Positions 18,801 through 25,769 of a DNA stretch of 64,000 nucleotides are shown piece after piece. A program made the position numbers and the translations under genes. Position 1 is the stretch's first letter. The number at the start of each line of letters is the position of its first letter. The notes beneath the pieces were generated by a model that was given only the letters and a program-made list of their open reading frames with translations, made no database searches and was not told where the DNA came from. The stretch lies in assembly GCF_005503145.1 (NCBI RefSeq), contig NZ_SCNV01000016.1, forward strand, positions 79,977 to 143,976, in the 5' to 3' direction. This DNA is from Burkholderia sp. 4M9327F10 (GTDB lineage: Bacteria; Pseudomonadota; Gammaproteobacteria; Burkholderiales; Burkholderiaceae).

Positions 18801-21800
18801 CAGGCGGGCTCTTCAGCCAGGATACCGCGCCGAACGCGCCCTACCTGATCGAGACCAACCCGGCCTTCGCGAACCAGCAGCAGTGGCTATCGAGCAATTA
18901 CTACTTCCAGCAGATGGGCATGAACCCCGGTCAGATGCAGATGCGGCTGGGCGACGGGTTTTATGAGCAGCAGCTCGTGCAGAACCAGGTCCTGTCGATG
19001 ACCGGGAAGTCGGTACTGACGAACTATGCGAACACACAGGACGAGTTCAAGGCATTGATGACCTCGGGCGCCGAGCTCGCAAAGTCGCTCGATCTGGCGC
19101 CTGGTACGAGCCTCTCACCTGCGCAGGTGGCGCAGCTCACCAGCAACGTCGTCATCATGCAGACGCAGGTCGTCGACGGGCAGTCGGTGCTCGTGCCGGT
19201 GGTCTATCTGGCGAAGACGAGCCAGGAGAACATGGGTAACGGCCCGGTGATCGCCGCGACGAACATCGATCTGCAGAACGCGCAGTCGGTCACCAACAGC
19301 GGCACGATCAAGGCGGCGAACAGCTTCGCGATCAGCGGACAGAGCATCGACAGCTCGTTCGGCACGCTGCAGAGCGGCGGGCAGATGTCGCTGGTGACAA
19401 CGGGCGACGTGAACCTCACGTCGGCGACTCTCAACGCCGGCAGCCTGGGGCTGCTGGCGGGCGGCAACCTGGTTCTGGACACAGCGGCAAAGACGCTCAA
19501 CCAGGTCAGCGACAGCGGCGCGACGCGCGTCACGACGACGCTTGGCCCGGTTGCAAGCATCAATGTGACGGGTGATGCGACGATCACGACCGGCGGGAAC
19601 TTCGAGCAGGACGCGGCGGCGCTGAACGTCGGCGGCACGCTTGGGATGAATATTGGCGGTAACTGGAATCTCGGCGTGCAGCAGACCGGCGAGACCAAGG
19701 TGGTGGCTCGCGCGAACGGCATATCCGATACGCACGTCGTGAGCGACACGGGCAGCAGCGTGCAGGTCGGGGGCGTGTCTTCGATCAAGGTAGGCGGCGA
19801 CCTGACGGCGACCGGCGCGAACATCGACCTGGGCGGCGGCGGTGTGGTTGTGGCCAAGGGCAATGTGACGCTGCAGGCGGCGACAGCGACATCGACGGTC
19901 GACAGCAACAGCTCCGGCAGCGACCACCACGGCAGCTACTCCGCAACACTGCACACGTCCGACGACACGGTAACGGGTACGACGCTCAAGAGCGGCGACA
20001 GTCTTGCGGTCGTGTCGGGCAAGGATATCAACATCACCGGCAGCACGGTTGATCTCACCAAAGGCACCGCAATGCTGATGGCGTCGGGGAACGTGAACGT
20101 CGGCGCAACGGCGGAGACACACGTTTCGAACAGCTACCAGACCGGCAGCCACAGCGGCGTCGCGAGCCACACGAGCTCGGTCGATCAGGTCGACCAGAGC
20201 GCGACGTATGCGGACGGCAGCACGATTTCGGCCGATAGCGTGTCGGTCATAAGCGGCAAGGACATCAATGTGACCGGCAGCAGCATCGTCGGCACGAACC
20301 TAGTCTCGCTCGCTGCGCAGGGGAACGTGAACATCACGGCTGCCACCGACACGTCGCAGGACACCGAATTTCACCAGGTGAAGCACTCCGGACTGTCGGG
20401 CTCTGGTGGCCTCGGCGTCACAATCGGATCAAGCGAGCAAAGTGACCACTACAACGATAGCTCGGTGACGCAGAGCCAGTCGCGCAGCACGGTCGGCAGC
20501 TTGGCGGGCAATGTGTCGATTTCCGCTGGGAAGGACGTCCATATCGGCGGCAGCGACGTCGTCGCCGTGAAGGCAGCGGACGACGTGGCGGGTAAGACGG
20601 GCAACATCAGCATCACTGGTCAGAACGTCACGATCGATCCATCGCAGGACAGTGCGCAGTCGCATGACCAGCAGGAGGCCCATTCGAGCGGCCTGACGGT
20701 CGCCGTGACCGGGACGCCGCTTGACACGGTTCGGAACCTGAAAGCAGATGCCTCGTCCGGCAACGCATACCAGCGCACGCAAAGCGTCCTGACCGAAATC
20801 GGCGCGAGCGCGGCCGACACGCCCTCCGTGTCGGTGTCATACGGGCACAGCAGCAGTTCGAGCACGACTGACATGTCGAGCCTGACGAATGCGGGCAGCA
20901 CGATCCGGGCTGGCGGTAACGTGTCCATAACCGCCACCGGCGGCGCCGTGAAGGACGCCAACGGCCAGCCGATTGACGGCGATCTCTCCGTAATTGGCTC
21001 GACGATCAACTCCGGCGGCACCGTTTCGCTGTCGGCGAATCGCAACGTGACGCTGCAGGCGTCGACCGATCAGCTTCAGCAAAGCACGCAATCTAACAGC
21101 TCCAGTAGCGGCATCTCGCTTGCGACGCCGAGCCTGGGCGATGTGGTGCGCTGGGTCGGCGGAACCGCGAACAGCGGCGGCACGAGTCCTTCACCGTACA
21201 ACGCGAGCCGCAGCAGTTCTGACGGCACGCAGGCGCAGAGCACGCAGACCGCGACGGTGGTGACCGGCAACAGCGTGATCGTGAAGAGCAAGACCGGCGA
21301 TATCAACGTGATCGGGTCGGGCATCAGCGGGACAGAGGGCGTCGATCTGATCGCCTCGCAGGGTGCGATCAACGTGCTGGCCGGTACGGAGACGAATACG
21401 AGCCACCAGGAGTCCAGCAGTCATCAGGTGGGGGACCTGGGCAGTAATGGCACGGGAACCGGCTTTAGCGTGGGCGTGGCGAACAGCCACTCTGTGCAGG
21501 ATACGGCCGGGCAGACGCAGAGCACGATCCGCAGCCAGGTTGTGAGCAAGAGTGGTGACGTGACGCTGAGCGCGAACCAGGACGTCACCGTGCAGGGTTC
21601 GGACCTGTCGGCGGGCAAGGATCTCATGCTGATCGGCAAAGACCTGAATTTCGATCCAGGCAACGATGCGACGCAAAGCAGCTCGAGCCAGAGCTCAAGC
21701 CAGTTCGGTGTGACGCTCGCGCTGGGCGGCACGGTGGGCAACGCGGTGGCGACGGTCAATCAGGCGATGACCGCGCAATCGAGCGCGGCGAACAATCCGC

Positions 21801-24520
21801 GACTCGCCGCACTCGAGAAGGCTGAGGCAGGACTGGCAGTCTATGGCGCGTACCAGGCAGCGACGGCCAACGCGGCAACTTCGCCGGCGCTGATCAAGGC
21901 GACCGTCAGTGTTGGTGGCGGCAGCAGTCACAGCGAATCGCAAAGCAGTGCCACGACGACTGATGGCAGTACGCTTACCGCCGGCGGAACGGCGACGCTG
22001 ATTGCTACCGGTAGCGGTGCGAAAGACGCGAATGGTAACGCCACCGATGGGGATATCAATTCCGTCGGCACGCAGATCACGGCGCAGAACGTGACGCTGA
22101 ATGCGGCGCGCGATATCAATCTGCAGAGTGCGCAGAACACGACGCAGAACACGAGCAGCAACAGCAGCAGCAGTGCGAGCATCGGTGTCGGCGCGAGTCT
22201 CGGCGGCACGCAGAACGGCTTCACGATTGACCTGGCCGCAAGCGGTACGAAGGGCGACGCGAACGGCCATAGCGTGACGAACGAGAATACGCAGATCACC
22301 GCGTCAAACACGCTGTCGATCACGAGTGGCCGGGATACGAATCTGGTGGGTGCTGACGTGTCGGGTAATACGGTTGATGCGAACGTGGGCCGTAATCTCA
22401 CGATCACCAGCCCGCAGGACACGAACACCTACAACAGCCAGCAGTCGAGTGCGGGATTCCAGGCGAGTATCTGTGTGCCGCCGATCTGCTACGGGCAGAC
22501 GGTGAGCGGTAGCGTGAGCGCGAGCGACCAGAAGATCAAGGACAACTTCCAGTCGGTGAACCAGCAGAGCGGGATTTATGCGGGCACGGGCGGTTATGAC
22601 GTCAATGTGGGGAACCATACGCAGTTGAACGGCGGTGTTATCGCGAGCACGGCGTCGGCTGATAAGAACTCGCTTTCGACGCAGACGTTTGGTTTTACGA
22701 ATCTGCAGAACACGGCTGACTACTCGGGTTCGATAGTCGGAGTGGCGCTATCGGGCAGCAGCGCGTTAACAAGTGGACAGAGCAGTCTGGCGGGCGGGCC
22801 GCCGCTGTCGCAGACGGGCAATAGCGCGAGTGGCACGACGTACGCCGCGGTGAGTCCGGGCACCATCACCGTCCGGGGAGATGCGGGAACCGGTCGGGAC
22901 AGTACTGCGGGCTTAAGCCGTGACACCACGAATGCAAACGGTTCGGTGCAGAACACGTTCAATGCGCAGAACGTCTCGAACAATATGGCAATCCAGCAGG
23001 CGTTCGGGCAACTCGCGACGTTCGCGGTGGGGCAGGCTGCTGACAAACTTGAGGCAAATAATCCGCTGTTTGAGGAAGGCGGGGCTGGACGTGATGCGTT
23101 GCACGCAGCGGTGGCTGCGATCAGCGCAGCAATAACGGGTGGCAACATTGCCGGTGCAGTAGGAGGTTCAATTGCCGGTGATGAATTGCAGGCGCTGGCC
23201 AAGCCAATCATCGATCAGGCGGTGAGCCAGTTGCCGCCGGGCGCGCAGGAGGCGGCCCGCAACGTGCTGAACGATATTGTGGCGACCGCGGGTGGGTCGC
23301 TGGGCGGAGCACTTGCTGGCGGCGGTTCGCAAGGCGCGATCAATGGGGCAGGGTCGGCTGCGAACAATGAGATGTACAACCGGCAGCTCGACAAGAGCGA
23401 AAAGAATCTTATTGCCAACAAGGCGAACGGAGACCTGGTAGAAGAGCGGAAGCTGACGCAGGCGGCATGTTACGTCGTGCAGTGCTGGGCGCAATACTCG
23501 CCGAATGATCCACAGTGGCTGGCAAACTATGTGAGCCCTCAGGATGCGCAGGATCTTGGGTCAGAGTTGAGATGGGTTTACAGCCAACAGGTTCCGGGCG
23601 GGTCGTTTGATTACACGTTACCGCAGCAGGCTGTCGACTTTGGGGCAAGCCAGATTGACAAGTTTGTGCGCGGAGTGCAACAGGCTGGGCGGGACGCGTT
23701 GAACCTGCCGCACGACATTGCGAACACGCGTGTCGCGCCGCCGGGCAATGTGCAGCAGGGGGATGCGAATCCGCAAATCGACATAACGGGTGGTGGTAAC
23801 GACGGGACGCCACCGACCGGGACGGCGGTGGTGACGCCGAGCGTGGTGCCTTGTGGACCGGGTCTGTTGTGCCCGACGGTGAGTGTCTCGCCGGTGGTGA
23901 CGCCCGGGGCACCGATTCTAGCTAGTGGGGGAGACGGTGGCGATGACTCTGGTAATCAGGCATCGAACGGGAAGCCATCGTCGGCTAGCCCATCCGGCAC
24001 AAACAGTGCTACAACGCCTCGTGTCTCGAACGGCGTGATGCTTAATCCTGCTTTGCCTGATCCTTTGGCGGGTCTGGGCTATGAGCCGACAATTTTGAAC
24101 TCAACCAATCCCAATATTGCCAACTCTCAGCTCAACGGATATGTTGAGGAACTGAAACTGGCTAATCAGGTCGCGGAGTTACCTGGGCAGACTGTGGTGG
24201 CGTACGGAGACGCGGTGGGTACGCATGGGGCCGACGTGGTATCGGTAGACACAAGTGGTAATGTTTCACTTTGGGACAACAAATTCCGCAGCAGCAGTCA
24301 GTCGATACAGTCATCGACAACGTTTACGCCAGGCTCGGACGCAATGAATAATGCAATTAATAAGGCGGTAAAGGAAATAGAGAGTTCGAATTTACCGCAA
24401 TCCACCATTAATAATGCGCTTCAGAATCTACAGGATGGGAATTTCACTGCTAATACAGTCGGATCCGGCAGTGTGAAAAACTCGATGCCAGTGAGATTCT
24501 GTGGCGGAAAGCCTTGCTAA
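12809..24520 (+). CDS. cdiA: CdiA-type contact-dependent inhibition exoprotein (filamentous haemagglutinin family)
   Basis: 3903 residues. Residues 1-24 form an extended signal region (NKNIYRVIFNAARGLWTAV) followed by a Sec signal core (about 54-74). The TPS secretion domain lies at about 80-300, with NPYTQYNV, NPNL and NPAGIYCNGCGF motifs. A long beta-helical filament of degenerate FHA-1 repeats runs to about residue 1550, including a 230-residue tandem repeat, then a G/Q/Y-rich central segment (about 1670-2100) that may carry receptor binding, then FHA-2 repeats (about 2240-3230). A helical, Gly/Ala-rich pretoxin region ends at the NNEMYNRQL motif (3519-3527), the Burkholderia-type counterpart of VENN. 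The last 385 residues are the variable toxin arm. It delivers the toxin into neighbouring cells on contact. Confidence 0.93.
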   Translation: MNKNIYRVIFNAARGLWTAVQETAAGSGKGRSAGTTRRAPLMRAGADFVDMLSMRHVAFAALCALGMQPVLVDAQVVAAPGSGSRPIVGVTANGLPIVQIATPNGAGVSNNPYTQYNVGSQGLILNNSPGNVQTQMAGYVGGNPNLGAGSARVIVNQVVGGNASQLLGYTEVAGQRAEVVIANPAGIYCNGCGFINTSRGILTTGTPVFGGTGSLDAFHVTGGQIQVGSAGLNGSNVDEVDLIARSVAVNGKIWAGQSLNVVAGNNDVRHSDLSAQSLGPDGNSPAVAIDVAQLGGMYAGKITLVGTETGVGVNSAGTIAAQSGDVQLSSQGKVTLSGKTSASGNVAISAASDVSNSGSVYATQSTTLNSQGQVSNSGTIAALGSTAVTGASINSTGSLGAGIDANGNVAGTGSLSATGTGAVIATGQEMAGGNLTLSGSSLNMGGAQTLTKGSASLTATGAGGDTGNIVHTGGSLQAGGSLTVNAAGTVTNDQGQLGATQLSVTAGGISNRSGTLSQTGAGDTTLTVSGAFDNTGGTVTTNAQNTTVRAGSVTNASGTISHAGTGTLNVQSGALNNTQGNIATNGVATIAATGIENGSGSITSAQALNVASNGDIDNTAGRFEAAGAVNVSGANVQNTAGRIVSDNSNGLTLTASGQITNAAGTTAQGASGGVIGGNGNTTVNAASLTNSGTVTAAQNLGVTTSGALDDSGGSMSGATLEANAASLTNANGTISANTVSLTAPQLDNSGGKITANQINVSATNLTNHNGVLTQLGLGAMDVNVSGTLDNSSGGVLQTNSTNLTLAPSTLNNNGGTITHAGTGTLTINSGSGTGALTNVGGKIVTNGMANVSAGSVDDTGGAITGQTGLNATVAGALNNTNGQLESNGNLGVTSGSTVTNTNGTIAAAGNGTVQAASLTNGGSITAGQNLNTTATGTLDNSGGTLSAQTVTAGAASLKNANGTISANTVSLTAPQFDNSGGKITTNQLGVTATNLTNEGGSITQLGTGAMGLGVSGTLDNSSGGVIQTKSTDLTLASASVNNNGGTITHAGTGTLTINSDSGTGALTNVGGKIVTNGMANVSAGSVDDTGGAITGQTGLNATVAGALNNTSGQLESNGNVSVASGSAITNTNGTIAASGNNTVQAASLTNGGSITAGQNLNTTVSGTLDNSSGTLSGQTITANAASFKNTSGVVSGNTVSMAIAQLDNSNGRITTNQFGVTATNLTNEGGTITQLGTGVMGLGVSGTLDNSNGGVLQTNSTDLTFASASVNNDGGTITHAGTGTLTIDPANGTGSLANVGGKIVTNGQASVSLGSLDNTGGKLASQGVMSVNVQGTLNNTNGRLSSGTGLSASSGGELINAAGVIGAGGAVTGSTLSLIASSIDNTGGAITNLGNGATTLNGGNQITNSNAGGASGMGSISGNGNVTLNAASVSNTQGGQLSGANLQINAGNLDNTGGKIGNAANTTGDVGISTGMLTATNGLINASRNLSITANTLTGGGTYSAVNNLSLNLQGNFTTSPNYSFSAGGNLTFTLPGTFSNSGALSAVSGLSINAGDIQNSGMLEAGGLLATHSNTLTNTGTIVGGSVSLNATQTLSNLGTSALIGATDSSGTLELLALDIENRDDTTASDTQATTAIYGLGKVVLAGGKDANGNYTNANLVHNQSALIQSSGDMQIDANQVTNTRRVMTTGGFTSSVDQALLDSLGISTSGCIALHMEACNPGHPYVGWVDLSNDDLRKQLASFPGGVYTVPPNGGQWNSGYQYTTYTGTAVANTIASISPESQILVGGNLNASSVGTFQNYWSQVAATGNITSPATIDQNSWQGQTAPQVQVTYSGQYHYTNYDHSIGDWMLPFGNAPFVGSNPGGYTQAAPADIHTYALPGYESSFTAGGTLSGTGVTINNTAGNSGVTPLGLLPGQTVSGTGAGSVSGTIGPRGVAVIGAGLVSGSVGTGGATHLSAVAVQGGRLVNSGLANFNNPTIAAAAAVNVLNNITVPTGGLFSQDTAPNAPYLIETNPAFANQQQWLSSNYYFQQMGMNPGQMQMRLGDGFYEQQLVQNQVLSMTGKSVLTNYANTQDEFKALMTSGAELAKSLDLAPGTSLSPAQVAQLTSNVVIMQTQVVDGQSVLVPVVYLAKTSQENMGNGPVIAATNIDLQNAQSVTNSGTIKAANSFAISGQSIDSSFGTLQSGGQMSLVTTGDVNLTSATLNAGSLGLLAGGNLVLDTAAKTLNQVSDSGATRVTTTLGPVASINVTGDATITTGGNFEQDAAALNVGGTLGMNIGGNWNLGVQQTGETKVVARANGISDTHVVSDTGSSVQVGGVSSIKVGGDLTATGANIDLGGGGVVVAKGNVTLQAATATSTVDSNSSGSDHHGSYSATLHTSDDTVTGTTLKSGDSLAVVSGKDINITGSTVDLTKGTAMLMASGNVNVGATAETHVSNSYQTGSHSGVASHTSSVDQVDQSATYADGSTISADSVSVISGKDINVTGSSIVGTNLVSLAAQGNVNITAATDTSQDTEFHQVKHSGLSGSGGLGVTIGSSEQSDHYNDSSVTQSQSRSTVGSLAGNVSISAGKDVHIGGSDVVAVKAADDVAGKTGNISITGQNVTIDPSQDSAQSHDQQEAHSSGLTVAVTGTPLDTVRNLKADASSGNAYQRTQSVLTEIGASAADTPSVSVSYGHSSSSSTTDMSSLTNAGSTIRAGGNVSITATGGAVKDANGQPIDGDLSVIGSTINSGGTVSLSANRNVTLQASTDQLQQSTQSNSSSSGISLATPSLGDVVRWVGGTANSGGTSPSPYNASRSSSDGTQAQSTQTATVVTGNSVIVKSKTGDINVIGSGISGTEGVDLIASQGAINVLAGTETNTSHQESSSHQVGDLGSNGTGTGFSVGVANSHSVQDTAGQTQSTIRSQVVSKSGDVTLSANQDVTVQGSDLSAGKDLMLIGKDLNFDPGNDATQSSSSQSSSQFGVTLALGGTVGNAVATVNQAMTAQSSAANNPRLAALEKAEAGLAVYGAYQAATANAATSPALIKATVSVGGGSSHSESQSSATTTDGSTLTAGGTATLIATGSGAKDANGNATDGDINSVGTQITAQNVTLNAARDINLQSAQNTTQNTSSNSSSSASIGVGASLGGTQNGFTIDLAASGTKGDANGHSVTNENTQITASNTLSITSGRDTNLVGADVSGNTVDANVGRNLTITSPQDTNTYNSQQSSAGFQASICVPPICYGQTVSGSVSASDQKIKDNFQSVNQQSGIYAGTGGYDVNVGNHTQLNGGVIASTASADKNSLSTQTFGFTNLQNTADYSGSIVGVALSGSSALTSGQSSLAGGPPLSQTGNSASGTTYAAVSPGTITVRGDAGTGRDSTAGLSRDTTNANGSVQNTFNAQNVSNNMAIQQAFGQLATFAVGQAADKLEANNPLFEEGGAGRDALHAAVAAISAAITGGNIAGAVGGSIAGDELQALAKPIIDQAVSQLPPGAQEAARNVLNDIVATAGGSLGGALAGGGSQGAINGAGSAANNEMYNRQLDKSEKNLIANKANGDLVEERKLTQAACYVVQCWAQYSPNDPQWLANYVSPQDAQDLGSELRWVYSQQVPGGSFDYTLPQQAVDFGASQIDKFVRGVQQAGRDALNLPHDIANTRVAPPGNVQQGDANPQIDITGGGNDGTPPTGTAVVTPSVVPCGPGLLCPTVSVSPVVTPGAPILASGGDGGDDSGNQASNGKPSSASPSGTNSATTPRVSNGVMLNPALPDPLAGLGYEPTILNSTNPNIANSQLNGYVEELKLANQVAELPGQTVVAYGDAVGTHGADVVSVDTSGNVSLWDNKFRSSSQSIQSSTTFTPGSDAMNNAINKAVKEIESSNLPQSTINNALQNLQDGNFTANTVGSGSVKNSMPVRFCGGKPC
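14860..16750 (+). repeat. 690-bp tandem repeat array inside cdiA
   Basis: Identical landmarks recur every 690 bases (230 codons): GCGTCGCTCA at 14981 and 15671 with a variant at 16361, and CAACAATGGC at 15241 and 15931 with a variant at 16621. Between the first two copies, about 199 consecutive positions from 15241 and 15931 show a single difference by eye. The copies encode FHA-1-type beta-helix coils. Confidence 0.9.
23363..24517 (+). other. CdiA-CT variable module (entry segment plus predicted nuclease toxin)
   Basis: From NNEMYNRQL (residue 3519) to the C-terminus. The first part (about 3535-3640, with an ACYVVQCWAQY cysteine pair) resembles cytoplasm-entry segments of Burkholderia CdiA. 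A P/G/S/T-rich linker follows (about 3650-3750). The final 125 residues carry E3780/E3781 in a helix, D3809, and D3823-N-K3825 on a predicted strand (VSLWDNKFR), the spacing and order of a PD-(D/E)XK nuclease core. Base composition drops: 24361-24420 has 24 G+C of 60 by hand count, against 38 of 60 at 15241-15300. Function is inferred from the motif only. Confidence 0.6.
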
Positions 24521-24527
24521 GGAAGAG

Positions 24528-25313
24528 ATGAGATTCGATCCGGAAAAAACGAGGGAGACCAAGCTGCGTCGAGATAGTGCGTCGCTGAAATTTCTGTTGG
24601 ATACCCAGCACGATGCGAGTCGACCCATGGGAAATGTGGCTCAAAACCAAATAGGAGAAGTTATCAACGCTTGTTTAGTCGGCCTTCATAAGGAAGTTTT
24701 TCCCGTTGTGCATCGATCGAATGAGTGGCTGGATCGGGCCATCGAAGAAGATGAAGAATTCGGTGTTGATAAAAATCTCCATCGCAGAACTCTGCATTGG
24801 GCCAGAGGCATTGGCGAATGGCTTGAGACCGGCTGGAACGCGGAAGGATCCTGGGACAACGCTCGTGTATTTGAAGAGGCGGCTTGGCGCTATGAAAAGC
24901 GGCCTTGGCCAGCAAACGAAATCGTCAAGTCAGGTTTGGGCGATTACATGGCGTTCGCTTATCTCGGTGGGGAGTGCAACGGTGGCTTCGACGCAGGAAT
25001 TGACACTTACGAGCGCTGGGTCGGCCCGAGAAAACTATCGTTAAATGAGATTTTGACACCCTATGAATTTGGCTATTTACTATGCCTGCACCGTGAACAG
25101 CAACTGTTCGACGAAGCGGCGTTATTTGCTGCAGGACGAAGAATGCTGCAGGCAAACTTGGAAGAAACGTGGTTGGGAGCGGGGCAGTACATAAGAGCGG
25201 CTACTTGGTTGAAGATTGTCTACTGCGATCATGATTCGAGCTTGACGCCCCTCGAGATACTACTGCGTGCTTACGACAATATGCCAAAAGTGCCTCGCCC
25301 CAAATTCTTGTGA
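24528..25313 (+). CDS. cdiI: Presumed CdiI immunity protein
   Basis: 261 residues from ATG 24528, which follows AAGGAAGAG placed over the cdiA stop; a GTG at 24501 would give 270 residues and overlap cdiA by 20 bases. Position directly behind cdiA, AT-richer composition shared with the toxin end, and a soluble, helix-rich, acidic/aromatic sequence (many W, Y, E, D; no signal or membrane segment) are what an immunity protein should show. It would bind and neutralise the toxin arm in the cytosol of the producing cell. I do not recognise the family with confidence; an all-alpha immunity family such as Imm49 is one possibility. Confidence 0.7.
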   Translation: MRFDPEKTRETKLRRDSASLKFLLDTQHDASRPMGNVAQNQIGEVINACLVGLHKEVFPVVHRSNEWLDRAIEEDEEFGVDKNLHRRTLHWARGIGEWLETGWNAEGSWDNARVFEEAAWRYEKRPWPANEIVKSGLGDYMAFAYLGGECNGGFDAGIDTYERWVGPRKLSLNEILTPYEFGYLLCLHREQQLFDEAALFAAGRRMLQANLEETWLGAGQYIRAATWLKIVYCDHDSSLTPLEILLRAYDNMPKVPRPKFL

Positions 25314-25520
25314 TTAACAGCAAGCCACAAACGGTGGGGCTACCTCGGGCGGCTGTAAATCGCTAGCGAATGCACTAGGAGCCGTCCGCGAACATGCCGT
25401 CCTACGGTGGCGCCCATCCTTGATGTCCCATATTGACCCGCACACGCGGCGTTGGCGGATCGGCGCATCAATCGAGTTGGATCGACACGAACCCAAAACA
25501 CCCCGCCCACTTCCCCAAAA

Positions 25521-25549
25521 GCAAAAAGCCCGGTCACCAGGACCGGGCT
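25521..25549 (-). terminator. Intrinsic terminator downstream of tRNA-Thr
   Basis: AGCCCGGTC (25527-25535) pairs with GACCGGGCT (25541-25549) around a 5-base loop. On the minus strand the stem is followed by TTTTTGC, so it ends the tRNA transcript. The 200 bases between cdiI and this hairpin hold no credible gene. Confidence 0.85.
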
Positions 25550-25565
25550 AAGTGCTTGAATCTAT

Positions 25566-25641
25566 TGGTGCCCCCTGTCTGATTCGAACAGACCACCTCA
25601 TGATTACAAGTCAAGTGCTCTACCAAATGAGCTAAGGGGGC
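25566..25641 (-). tRNA. tRNA-Thr (anticodon TGT)
   Basis: 76 bases including encoded CCA. Read on the minus strand: acceptor GCCCCCT pairs with AGGGGGC, D arm GCTC-ATTTGGTA-GAGC, anticodon loop CTTGTAA (TGT anticodon), T arm GTCTG-TTCGAAT-CAGAC, then A and CCA. The anticodon stem CTTGA/TCATG has one T-T mismatch at the second pair. It reads ACN codons beginning with a U34-type wobble and ends towards the CDI locus. Confidence 0.93.
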
Positions 25642-25769
25642 TAAAGCAGCGCGCTATTATAAGCCAAGAAGAAGCGTAGTGCTACCTGCTTGGCCCCACC
25701 CCGGCGCCTCATCCGTTACCATGTACATCTATTCGATATCCCTGTCATATCGAATCCCCACCTCGCTCA

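Noticed and set aside
24120..25320. Additional orphan toxin-immunity fragments after cdiI
   Set aside because: Nothing resembling a second CdiA-CT or immunity gene lies between cdiI and the tRNA terminator.
10416..25641. Genomic island inserted at the tRNA-Thr gene
   Set aside because: The CDI locus lies on the side facing the tRNA 3' end, but I found no repeat of the tRNA end near sspB, no integrase and no other mobility gene.
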